A DNA stretch of 18,925 nucleotides from Chloroflexota bacterium (GTDB lineage Bacteria > Chloroflexota > Anaerolineae > Anaerolineales > VGOW01), in the NCBI GenBank assembly GCA_016215145.1, contig JACRLA010000009.1, positions 1-18,925 on the forward strand, in the 5' to 3' direction. This document shows positions 1-7,830 of the stretch, in pieces. Both the position numbers and the translations under genes were made by a program. Position 1 is the stretch's first letter, and the number at the start of each line of letters is the position of its first letter. The notes below the pieces were generated by a model. The model was not told where the DNA came from. It saw nothing but the letters and a program-made list of their open reading frames with translations, and made no database searches.

Positions 1-1
1 C

Positions 2-586
2 TTCGACGATGTTCCTTTTGGTGTCGAAAACAATGAGGTCTCTAAAGGGTTAACGCTGTTGCAGAAATGGAGTGTCGAAACTAGCGAAGATTTGCTCAGC
101 CAGAGCTTCGATGATCTGCAAACAGATTATGCCCGCCTGTTCATCGGTCCTGCCAAAGTCCTCACGCCGCCGTGGGAATCGGTTTACTTTAGCGAAGAAC
201 GTCTAGTGTTTCAGGAAGAGACATTGCAAGTACGCGAATGGTATCGTCGCTTTGGTTTGCAATCGGTGAAACTACATGCCGAGCCGGATGATCACGTGGG
301 TTTGGAATTAACATTTTTAGCCCACCTTGCCCAACGAGGCTTGGCGGCACTTGAACAAAATGATCCCTCAGAGTTACAGACATTGCTGGAAGCTCAATGG
401 GAGTTTCTTGGCTCACACCCGGCGAAATGGGTTCCGACTTGGTGTGAGCAAGTTGTGCAAGAGGCGAACACCAATTTCTATCGCGGGATCGCTTACATGA
501 CTCGAGGAACGCTGTCAGAGCTGTCTATGCTGCTACTGCAAACGCGCGCGGCGCTCGAATTACCAGATCGTCCTGCCGCAGTGTGA
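2..586 (+). CDS. TorD/DmsD-family molybdoenzyme chaperone, 5' end cut by window
   Basis: Cytoplasmic chaperone of the TorD family, which binds the signal peptide or apo-form of DMSO-reductase-type molybdenum/tungsten oxidoreductases and holds them for cofactor insertion. The frame is open from base 2, so the true start lies upstream; the TTG at 59 is only an internal codon. Family signatures are clear: DYARLFIGP followed by PPWESVYF, then TLQVREWYRRFGL, then the hallmark DDHVGLELTFLAHL. The last third (HPAKWVPTWCEQV, then ANTNFYRGIAYMT) fits the helical C-terminus. The stop TGA (584-586) overlaps the GTG start of the next gene, so the two are probably translationally coupled. The partner oxidoreductase is not in the window and is expected just upstream. 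The family call is secure; the substrate enzyme is unknown. Confidence 0.9.
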   Translation, partial: FDDVPFGVENNEVSKGLTLLQKWSVETSEDLLSQSFDDLQTDYARLFIGPAKVLTPPWESVYFSEERLVFQEETLQVREWYRRFGLQSVKLHAEPDDHVGLELTFLAHLAQRGLAALEQNDPSELQTLLEAQWEFLGSHPAKWVPTWCEQVVQEANTNFYRGIAYMTRGTLSELSMLLLQTRAALELPDRPAAV

Positions 587-1923
587 GAGTTAGCCCAATG
601 ATCGTTGATGTTGATCGTGAAAACTTAAACGCGATCCGCAACCCCGACTTGCGCACCTACGCCGCCCAATATGTAGACATCTCTGAAAATTTCATGGCTC
701 AGGTGCGTGCCTCGGGTGTTGAGATTGATCCGAATGACTATGGATCAGAGACGATAGCCCGCCTCGATCTGCTGCGTCAGCGCCAGGCGATTTTTCGCAA
801 CAGCGATAAAAGTATCTACCTCAACCAAATCTCTCCAGCCTGTGTGGCTTGCCAAAAAGGGGCGGGGAGCGAAACCTTTTTCATTTCCTTGAAGTGCCAT
901 CGTTCCTGCTTCTATTGTTTTAATCCTAACCAAGAAGGGTACGATCATTTCTCTACCTCTCTGCGCGATCTACCCCAAGAATTACAACAGCGATCTCGCG
1001 CCGGACATCCACTACAACATCTGGCGCTGACGGGTGGTGAACCTCTACTACATCCTAAAGAGACGGTTGAGTTTTTCCGACAAGCGAGCGCTAGCTTTCC
1101 GGATGCTTTCACCCGTCTCTACACGACGGGTGATCAACTGGACGCAGAACTGCTGCGGCAGTTACGCGCTGCCGGGCTAGACGAAATTCGCTTTAGCATT
1201 CGCCTGCACGATCTAGAAAAAGGACATCGCCACACGTTTGATCGTATCGCTCTGGCGAAGAACTATATCCCCCTGGTGATGGTCGAGATGCCGATCTTGC
1301 CCAACACGTTTGAGATAATGAAAGACGTGCTGCTCGAATTAGAGCGGATCGGCATTGCTGGCATTAACCTTTTAGAATTTTGTTACCCCCTCAACAACGC
1401 TACGATTTACAACCAAAAGGGGTACAAGGTAAAGCATCGCCCTTATCGCGTGCTTTACAACTATTGGTATGCCGGTGGCTTGCCCATTGCGTGCAGTGAG
1501 CTCGTCTGCCTGGACTTGATGCTATTTGCGCTGGAGGCAAAACTGAAGATGGGCGTGCATTACTGCTCGTTAGAGAATAAGCACACCGGACAACTCTATC
1601 AACAGAATACTGGACAGCGCCCACCGGCGATCTATTACTTCTCGCCCAACGATTATTTTTTGAAGACGGCAAAAGTTTTTGGCTCCGACATCCGCAAGGC
1701 GGGCAAAATAGTGCGGCGTCAGAAAGACTCGCTACATAATTTAAACGACAGTCTGGGATATTTGGAATTTCATGCGAGCCAGATCGAGAGATTGAAAGGT
1801 CTGAATGTTGAGGTCGGACTCTCTTATAACGTTTTGGAGACGCGCCAGGATGAGCAGTATCTCCGTGAGCTAAAACTCGCGGTGGTGCAGCCGGAGACTT
1901 TTGACTTGACGCGTGATGCTTGA
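583..1923 (+). CDS. Radical SAM protein of the TorD/polyferredoxin cluster
   Basis: Radical S-adenosylmethionine enzyme of about 446 residues. The [4Fe-4S]-SAM motif is CHRSCFYC (Cys105, 109 and 112 counted from the GTG at 583), followed by the GGEP SAM-binding motif at 151-154. A CVAC pair (87, 90) just before the core and further cysteines near the C-terminus (ACSELVC, HYCSLENKHTGQ) could ligate an auxiliary Fe-S cluster or a metal. The start is taken as GTG 583, overlapping the upstream stop as GTGTGA; an ATG at 598 is the alternative, and neither has a strong ribosome binding site. It lies between a molybdoenzyme chaperone and a polyferredoxin, so a role in maturing or modifying that oxidoreductase or its cofactor is plausible but inferred. 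The reaction cannot be named from the sequence. Confidence 0.88.
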   Translation: MRVSPMIVDVDRENLNAIRNPDLRTYAAQYVDISENFMAQVRASGVEIDPNDYGSETIARLDLLRQRQAIFRNSDKSIYLNQISPACVACQKGAGSETFFISLKCHRSCFYCFNPNQEGYDHFSTSLRDLPQELQQRSRAGHPLQHLALTGGEPLLHPKETVEFFRQASASFPDAFTRLYTTGDQLDAELLRQLRAAGLDEIRFSIRLHDLEKGHRHTFDRIALAKNYIPLVMVEMPILPNTFEIMKDVLLELERIGIAGINLLEFCYPLNNATIYNQKGYKVKHRPYRVLYNYWYAGGLPIACSELVCLDLMLFALEAKLKMGVHYCSLENKHTGQLYQQNTGQRPPAIYYFSPNDYFLKTAKVFGSDIRKAGKIVRRQKDSLHNLNDSLGYLEFHASQIERLKGLNVEVGLSYNVLETRQDEQYLRELKLAVVQPETFDLTRDA

Positions 1924-1938
1924 TTAACGACTCGCACA

Positions 1939-3240
1939 ATGGATCTACCCGCAATCACTGCTTGGTTGGAATCACTCTCGGCGCCGCCGGTTACACTCGA
2001 CGCACAACGTTGTGTCCGGATGTTTACGAAACATGCTGCATGTCAACAATGTGTTCAGCTGTGCCTCTCTTCGGCGATCTCTCTTGACAACCCCATCTCG
2101 TTAGACGCAAAGAAATGTATTGCCTGTGGTGCTTGCCTTAACGTCTGCCCTACCGGCGCGTTCAGCGGCGATGATGGTGTTGCCAAATTGCTTGCCTTTC
2201 TGTCGCGTTCGCCTAAAGGGCAGGCGGCTGATCTTGTTTGTCGCATGCACCCTGCTGCCGAAGCCTCTCACTCTCAGGTAGAGATCGTTCTCTCGCTGGA
2301 TAGTTGTTTAGCCGCCTTAGGTCCATCGGTGTATGCCAGCATGTTGATGTCTGGTTGTTCACGAGTCGTTGTGCGCTTGGAGATGTGTAACCAATGCCCG
2401 CTCAACCCGCTTGCCGCGCACATTAAGCAAATGGTGTTCGCCGCCCAACAAATCGTTGGAGATCATAACGGCGATCGGATCACGTTCATCGAGTCGGTGA
2501 ATCCAAGCCGGGATGTGAAATCGGCGGCGACCGCGCGAGCGATTAAGGTGAAACAGCCCCCAATCTCCCGCCGCGATTTCTTGCGCTCTTTCTTGCCAGA
2601 TGAGCCTCAAGCGGAAGCAGCCGTTGACAAACCTGCTGAGAGCAATCCACCGTCTCCTGCCGCTATTCCTGTGAAGCGCATTTCCTTCTCGCGCCGCGAG
2701 CTGATCGCTTCCTTAGCGAGTACGCCTTCACGTAGATCATTCCCCGCTCCTGCTATTGAGCCTAAAGAGCAAACGTCAAGCAAACAGCCTTCGCTGGAAC
2801 GACAACGTTTGATAAAGATGTTACAAGGGTCACCGCAGCTTTGGACTCACCCCGTGCCTTCGCATCTGGGGGCGGCGCAAATCACTGCCGATGAACGGTG
2901 TACGGCATGTGGGGTTTGCGCGCGTGTCTGTCCCACGAACGCGCTGGAGTATACGCTTGAGGCACCGGACGTATTTCATCTTCAGTTTAGTGCCAGGAGA
3001 TGCGTGGCGTGTGGTCTATGTATTCAATTGTGCGAACCCAACGCCCTCCAACAACGATCTTTGCCTACACTCCACGATCTCATTGAACCAGAAAAGATCA
3101 CGCTGATCAAATCAACTTTACACACCTGTTCAAAATGCGGCGCTAAATTTTCCGGCAACGACTCGGCGACATTGTGCCCGATCTGCGAGTTCCGCCGCAA
3201 GAATCCTTTTGGGAGTCGGATACCCGGAAAGTATCACTAA
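1939..3240 (+). CDS. Polyferredoxin with N- and C-terminal [4Fe-4S] pairs and a C-terminal zinc-ribbon-like tail
   Basis: Iron-sulfur electron-transfer protein of 433 residues. N-terminal ferredoxin domain: Cys25, 35, 38 and 42 (first set with irregular spacing), then CIACGACLNVCP (60-70). The middle (about 85-205) has more cysteines (SLDSCLAALGPS, EMCNQCPLNPL) and resembles the linker domain of polyferredoxins near molybdoenzymes. A Ser/Pro/Ala-rich stretch follows (about 205-290) with two arginine-pair motifs. The second ferredoxin domain has regular sets at Cys321/324/327/331 and 355/358/361/365, enough for two [4Fe-4S] clusters. The C-terminus carries CSKC and CPIC (397/400 and 413/416), zinc-ribbon- or rubredoxin-like. 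It starts 15 nt after the radical SAM gene and probably shares its operon. It may pass electrons to or from the oxidoreductase served by the TorD protein; partners are inferred. Confidence 0.87.
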   Translation: MDLPAITAWLESLSAPPVTLDAQRCVRMFTKHAACQQCVQLCLSSAISLDNPISLDAKKCIACGACLNVCPTGAFSGDDGVAKLLAFLSRSPKGQAADLVCRMHPAAEASHSQVEIVLSLDSCLAALGPSVYASMLMSGCSRVVVRLEMCNQCPLNPLAAHIKQMVFAAQQIVGDHNGDRITFIESVNPSRDVKSAATARAIKVKQPPISRRDFLRSFLPDEPQAEAAVDKPAESNPPSPAAIPVKRISFSRRELIASLASTPSRRSFPAPAIEPKEQTSSKQPSLERQRLIKMLQGSPQLWTHPVPSHLGAAQITADERCTACGVCARVCPTNALEYTLEAPDVFHLQFSARRCVACGLCIQLCEPNALQQRSLPTLHDLIEPEKITLIKSTLHTCSKCGAKFSGNDSATLCPICEFRRKNPFGSRIPGKYH

Positions 3241-3264
3241 CGAATAGAGAGTGTGGTGATAACT

Positions 3265-3636
3265 ATGATGCAACTTTCAACTTCGTCACTCGACAAGATT
3301 CTCCAAACCTCTGCGGCGCTTCATCATCACTTGTGTCCGCGTCAAGTGATCGGCGCGCGGATGGGGCTTTATGCAGGACAGCTTCTGCGCCTTGATCTGC
3401 CGCAAACTGATAAACGCCTGCTGACATTCATCGAAACCGATGGCTGCGCTTCAGATGGCGTTGCCGTTGCGACGAATTGTTGGGTCGGGCAACGCACGAT
3501 GCGGGTGGAGGATTATGGCAAAGCAGCGCTTGCCAGCAGAGGAAATGTTTACAGTGCAGCCCGTAACGCTGAACATGCCGCTGGAGAAAATTATCAGCCG
3601 CGCCGGGCGCAAAGCTCTTTGCAACGTTTGCGGTGA
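3265..3636 (+). pseudogene. FmdE-like protein, N-terminal fragment (frame lost after residue 86)
   Basis: N-terminal part of a protein of the FmdE family, named after subunit E of formylmethanofuran dehydrogenase but widespread beside molybdoenzymes. From ATG 3265 residues 1-86 are good family sequence: HHHLCPRQVIGARMG near residue 20, IETDGCASDGVAVATNCWVG around 57-75 with the conserved cysteines, and RTMRVEDYGK at 79-86. After Lys86 (codon 3520-3522) the frame reads residues unlike the family until a stop at 3636, while the proper C-terminal zinc ribbon continues in the next frame (3515-3775). Family members normally have roughly 40-50 further residues between VEDYGK and the zinc ribbon, and these are absent in every frame. 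This is therefore a deletion plus frameshift, not a simple indel. GTG codons at 3253/3256 are alternative starts. Confidence 0.75.
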
Positions 3637-3775
3637 AGAGATAATGAATGAGCGACAGATCCTGCGCGCCGGTTTAATGTTATGCCGTGCCTGCGCCGGA
3701 GAAAGTTATTACCGGGTTGCTTCGCTGGACGTGATGCTGTATCAGCCGCTCGTGGAAGCGACTCTTTTAAATTAA
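3515..3775 (+). pseudogene. FmdE-like protein, C-terminal zinc-ribbon fragment
   Basis: C-terminal remainder of the FmdE-like gene, one frame on from the N-terminal fragment and overlapping it. Family-like sequence begins near LPAEEMFTVQPV and runs into a treble-clef or zinc-ribbon module: CNVCGEEIMNERQI then LCRACAGESYYRV, giving two CxxC pairs for one metal. There is no sensible separate start: the ATG at 3515 lies in the GATTATGGCAAAG sequence that encodes DYGK of the other fragment and has no ribosome binding site. I read the two fragments as one gene interrupted at about 3515-3530. The stop at 3773-3775 lies 8 nt before the CoA-transferase ATG. Whether the break is real or an assembly error cannot be decided from the sequence alone. 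Confidence 0.72.
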
Positions 3776-3783
3776 AGATTGCG

Positions 3784-4869
3784 ATGACTCCACTCCCCCT
3801 TCACAACATCCGCGTCCTCGATCTTTCTCACTTACTGCCCGGCGAATTCGCCACCCTGTATCTCGCCTCGCTCGGCGCGGATGTGATCAAAGTTGAAGCC
3901 GTTCAAGCCGAATCATTTGCCGATGAAGGCTTGCTCATTCACGAACTCGTCAATCGCGGCAAACGATCCATCATGCTCGATCTCAAAACCGAATCGGGTC
4001 AACGCGCGCTGCACAAGTTGGCGGCAACCGCCGACGTGATCGTTGAGGGCTTCCGACCCGGCGTCACGGCGCGCCTCAACGCCGATTATCAAACTCTGCG
4101 CGCCATCAATCCGCGCCTCATCTATTGCAGCATCACCGGCTTCGGGCAGGATGGTCCCTATATGAATCGTCCGGCGCATGATCTCAATTATGTGGCACTC
4201 ACGGGGATTTTAATTAAGAACGCCGCTCCTCACGGTGACGCCGCCTCTGCCGCGCCGCATCCGATCCCCATTCAACTTGCCGATGTCGGCGGCGGCGCCA
4301 TGCCAGCCGTGATCAACATCCTCGCTGCGTTATACGCTCGTGAGAAAACGGGTGAAGGTCAATACATTGACGTTTCAATGCTCGATGGCACATTGGCGTT
4401 TGCCTTTTTATTGTTGAACACGCCGTCAACGATATTGATGGGCGGGGCGATGAGCTACAACGTCTACGAAACAAAGGACGGGCGTTATCTCTCGGTGAGC
4501 GCACTGGAGAAAAAGTTTTGGCAACACGTCTGCGAAAAGATTGAACGCCCCGATTTAATTTCTTTGGGCAATGACACGCAGGCAAATGTGAATGAACTGC
4601 GCCAACTCTTCCGCACGCGCACATTGGATGAGTGGATGAATCTTTTTGATGTTGATCAAACCTGCATCGCGCCCGTGTTGACTCCTGAAGAAGTGGAGCG
4701 CGATCCGCAGATCATCCATCGTGGAGTTTTGAAACGTGATGGGGAGAGATTATTGGTGGCGATGCCGAGTCGTTTTGGCGATATGCCCGCGCATCTCGCT
4801 TCGCCCGCACCCAAGCGGGGGGAACACACAGAAGAAATTTTGAAGGAGTTGGGGCTAACGATTAATTGA
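3784..4869 (+). CDS. Class III CoA-transferase (CaiB/BaiF), alpha-methylacyl-CoA racemase-like
   Basis: Cytoplasmic CoA-ester enzyme of 361 residues. The N-terminus VLDLSHLLPGEFATLYLASLG is typical of the alpha-methylacyl-CoA racemase branch, followed by GADVIKVE (31-38), NRGKRSIMLDLK (57-68) and VIVEGFRPGV (85-94). The two catalytic residues of that branch are recognisable: His132 in AHDLNYVALTG and Asp167 in LADVGGGAMPA. Then come DVSMLDG (196-202) and YNVYETKDGRYLSVSALE. The length suits a racemase better than a typical transferase. The loop before MSYNVY seems short for the family, with no frame break. ATG 3784 is chosen because family homology starts there; the frame extends upstream to 3682 but overlaps the FmdE-like gene. 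It ends 15 nt from the convergent WD40 gene. Either alpha-epimerisation of branched acyl-CoAs or CoA transfer is possible. Confidence 0.88.
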   Translation: MTPLPLHNIRVLDLSHLLPGEFATLYLASLGADVIKVEAVQAESFADEGLLIHELVNRGKRSIMLDLKTESGQRALHKLAATADVIVEGFRPGVTARLNADYQTLRAINPRLIYCSITGFGQDGPYMNRPAHDLNYVALTGILIKNAAPHGDAASAAPHPIPIQLADVGGGAMPAVINILAALYAREKTGEGQYIDVSMLDGTLAFAFLLLNTPSTILMGGAMSYNVYETKDGRYLSVSALEKKFWQHVCEKIERPDLISLGNDTQANVNELRQLFRTRTLDEWMNLFDVDQTCIAPVLTPEEVERDPQIIHRGVLKRDGERLLVAMPSRFGDMPAHLASPAPKRGEHTEEILKELGLTIN

Positions 4870-4884
4870 TTACTCGACCACGCC

Positions 4885-6645
4885 TCATTTTCCTTCTGCA
4901 AATTGCACGCAAGTTTTGCGATAGGATTGCCCAGTAAAAAGTTGTTCCCATTCAGCTTTGCTAAAGTTGCGAGTGGCAAGCGCGCAGGCGCGATCTTTGA
5001 GAGGTAGATCGGATTGAGGTGGAATCAGGATTTTGCGCACTGTAACTGCTTTGTTACTACTGGCAACTAATATATTGTCCAAGGGGCTGAACGCCAATCC
5101 TGTGACAAAACTAGTTGGTGTTGTTAATTGTAAAGTCTTTTTAGGCGATCTGGGATCACTCACATCCCATAAGATGATAGTACTGTCTTCACTACCCGAA
5201 GCTAAAATTTTACTATCGTAGCTAATTGAAATACTTAGTACATTGCTTTGATGCTCTATAGGGGTTTGCCCTAATATTTCACCAGTTGCTACATCCCATA
5301 AAATGACACTCCTATCGAGACTCCCCGAGGCGAACCATTTACCGTTTAATGACCAGGCTACACTCGATACTGCCCCTTGATGTCGTTGTGGCGGAGTGAG
5401 AAATGCTTCGCCGTTGTTTGCTTTCCATACTCGTATCATCTTATCTGAACTTCCAGAAACGAAATACGTACTATCAGGTGACCACGCTATACTCCTCACC
5501 ACATCTTTATGAGCATCAATAAAGAACTGAAATTTCTTGTCTTTTATATTCCAAGTTGTAATCTTCCCGTCTTTTCGCCCTGCTGCTAGCGTTTTTCCAT
5601 CAGGACTGATTGCTACACTTACTATCGAGCTGTTGTCAACTGTACGAAGACGCTTGAGATCATCGCCTGTTGCAATATCCCATAAGATTATGGTACCGTC
5701 ACGGTCTCCTGAAGCAAGAATTTGCCCATCAGGACTGAATGATATACTCTCTACGATATTAGTGTGCCCCCAGAGTTTGCGCTGTTGTTGTAGCGCGATA
5801 TTCCAAATCGAGACTGACGAGTCGCCACTTGACCAAGCCAAGTTTCGCCCATCTGGACCAAATTTGACATCAAGAACTAACCCATCTTGCTCTGGGATCG
5901 GTCTGCCTGCCAGCGGTTCAGTAGTGCGTGTCAGTTTACGCTCAACGGCATCGCGTAACACAGTGTTGGCTTCAGATGTGTTGTAAGTCGTTAAAGATTC
6001 AACACCTAACAGCAAAGCGAGAGTGAGATCGGAACTTAAATAGCTGCGTGCTTGGGTAGCGAGTTGCCGTGAGAGTGCAGCAAGGGCAAAAGATTGCGCG
6101 GTGGCGGCAACGTTGCGTTCAGAAACGGCACTCGTCAATGAAATATTGGCGAACGCTTCAGCTTTAGCGCTTTGCGTAGCGGCGTTAACTGCTTGGGTGC
6201 TAGCAACTTGCGCGGTGATGGCGTTGGCTTGTGATGTGCCTGCTGCATCGCGTGCGACGGAGGCACTCGTATTCGCTTGCGACCAGAAAAACATAGCGAT
6301 GAATGATGTCATCAATGCCACTGCGCCTAAAATCGTTACAACGCGACGGCGATCTTTTTCAAACTGTGCCAGTTTGCGCGTGTTTTCTAAATCGCGTTCG
6401 GTTTGTCGCGCTGCTTCGTGCGCCGTGCGTTCTGCCTCGACTGCGTTTTGACTCGCTTGAATGAATGCGCTTTCCAATTCATTTAAGTCCTCATACTGCT
6501 TCGCTTCATTCAATTGCACACCCCGCCATAATGCGCCGGGGTCTTTGCCCAATGTTTGCCATTGTTCGGCGGCGGTGGTGAGTCGTTGGCGTTGGCGCAG
6601 TTCTGCCCGTTCATCTTCTAACCAAGACTGGTCACTTCGAGTCCT
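4885..6645 (-). pseudogene. nSTAND/WD40 protein, C-terminal part: coiled coil, membrane helix, seven WD40 repeats (no start of its own)
   Basis: C-terminal part of a large Chloroflexota/cyanobacteria-type nSTAND-WD40 protein. The frame is open from 6645; family-like sequence begins near 6624 with WLEDERAEL. A TTG at 6552 could be called as a start, but homology runs through it. Counted from 6552: a charged coiled coil (about 24-68) ends in KDRRR, then one hydrophobic membrane segment (71-90, VVTILGAVALMTSFIAMFFW), then a long Ala/Thr/Ser-rich helix (95-170), a helical piece with LLLGVESL (181-188), and seven WD40 repeats (each like ISFSPDGQILASGDRDGTIILWD), enough for one closed propeller. 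It ends with a family-typical tail (ACALATRNFSKAEWEQLF, then YRKTC). The ATPase half is in another frame at 6618-7826, and a segment between them is missing. The propeller is probably the sensor. Confidence 0.8.
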
Positions 6646-7826
6646 TCACCGGGTCGCACCAGCTTAAGCAAGATGCGCTTGGCAGTGACTTGTTCTTCGG
6701 GAATTAAATTGTTATAGAAGTCATCTGCCGTTTTAGCTAGTGCTTGTCGCCCACCCCCCAAACGTTTGTATGCTTCCCAAGTTACTCGATTGCGTTTGCG
6801 ACTCTCCCAAAGTTTAAGTAGTGTGAATTGCAATAACGGCAACGCAGCGGGTTCACCCAAAATATCTTGCAACAGCGCGTTGACGAGTCCTTCTTCAAAC
6901 TTCAAGCCAATAAGATTTGCAGGCGCTTCAATCGCTTCGCGCAATTCGTTGGCGTTAAGTGGCGTGACGCGCACCAGAGCTTTTTCAAACAATGGTTCAA
7001 ATTCGGGCAGCCGCACCACCTGCGATTCAAAATCGGTTCGCATAGTGAGGATCACTCGATGTTCGGCGTCCGGCGTTTGCGCGAGTCCGACCAAATTATT
7101 GACAAATGCTTGGCGCGTGAGATCATCCGTGCAAAGCGTAAAAATTTCTTCAAATTGATCGATTACTAATACCACATCACCCTTGAAGTTTTCGGCGATG
7201 AATTTTTCAAGGTGATGCGGGTCGTTCCGTAGCGACTCGATCTGCGATGATGCCGACTCGGCATTAATCAGGTTCACCAAATTCACCAATGGATTCGACC
7301 CTGGCACCATCGGTGGGAAATAAAACCATTGTCCGCTGTTAGGTAAGGCGTCTTCTTTTATCGAAGGAATCAATCCCGCGCGCACCAGCGATGACTTGCC
7401 ACTACCTGATGGTCCCAGCACTGCCAATAATCTTTCCTCTGTGATCTTGATGATGAGTTCTTTGATGAGCCTATGTCGTCCAAAGAACACACTTTGATCT
7501 TTTTCGCGGAATGCATCAAGCCCCAAGTAGGGGCACTGGTCATCGGGGATCTCCGGCGCAGCGTTAAGATCAAATTCGGCGAGCGTGGCATCGGGTGGTT
7601 CGTTGCCTGTGCGATAGACCAATGCCGCCCAATAATTCAATAAGCTCTGCGCCGCTTTGCGATCTTCGTTGAGATCTAGTAACGTACCTGTGGCTTGCCC
7701 GCGTTGAATAAAGTTGTTCATCGCTGCAATGATTTCGGGCGTGTCATCGTCTTCGCGTTGTTTCAATAGTTCGCTATGAGCGGCACGCAGTGAGGCAAGT
7801 GAAGGATAATAATTTGGCATGGTCAT
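6618..7826 (-). CDS. nSTAND-type P-loop NTPase, N-terminal part of a disrupted STAND-WD40 gene
   Basis: STAND-class signalling ATPase half, 402 residues before a frame break. A helical N-terminal module (about 8-72, LASLRAAHSELLKQ to LLNYWAALVYR) resembles adaptor regions that precede nSTAND modules. The nSTAND domain starts at CPYLGLDAFREKDQSVFFGR (98-117), with Walker A GPSGSGKSS (138-146) and Walker B VVLVIDQFEE (218-227); later come ILTMRTDFE and LPLLQFTLLKLWESR. Family sequence ends at LVRPGEGLEVTS, then two foreign codons and TAG (6618-6620). The expected winged-helix segment leading to the helical stalk is missing, and the protein resumes in another frame. Start ATG 7826 has GAGGA at 7834-7838 inside the end of the upstream gene, 4 nt away, so the two are co-translated. 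Proteins of this kind sense a ligand or invader and switch an effector; the trigger here is unknown. Confidence 0.82.
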   Translation of the reverse strand: MTMPNYYPSLASLRAAHSELLKQREDDDTPEIIAAMNNFIQRGQATGTLLDLNEDRKAAQSLLNYWAALVYRTGNEPPDATLAEFDLNAAPEIPDDQCPYLGLDAFREKDQSVFFGRHRLIKELIIKITEERLLAVLGPSGSGKSSLVRAGLIPSIKEDALPNSGQWFYFPPMVPGSNPLVNLVNLINAESASSQIESLRNDPHHLEKFIAENFKGDVVLVIDQFEEIFTLCTDDLTRQAFVNNLVGLAQTPDAEHRVILTMRTDFESQVVRLPEFEPLFEKALVRVTPLNANELREAIEAPANLIGLKFEEGLVNALLQDILGEPAALPLLQFTLLKLWESRKRNRVTWEAYKRLGGGRQALAKTADDFYNNLIPEEQVTAKRILLKLVRPGEGLEVTSLG

Positions 7827-7830
7827 TGAG

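Noticed and set aside
1400..1954. Minus-strand open frame of 184 codons opposite the radical SAM gene
   Set aside because: It lies wholly over family-supported coding sequence, and its translation shows no recognisable motif or start context. It is a shadow frame.
3515..3530. Programmed frameshift in the FmdE-like gene
   Set aside because: No slippery heptamer or downstream structure stands out, and a frameshift would not restore the missing conserved segment.
4870..4884. Bidirectional terminator between the convergent CoA-transferase and WD40 genes
   Set aside because: Only 15 nt separate the stops and no stem-loop is visible there.
5537..5986. Plus-strand open frame of 149 codons over the WD40 region
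   Set aside because: Complement of the WD40 repeats; the Ser/Pro-rich repeats only mirror the blades on the other strand.
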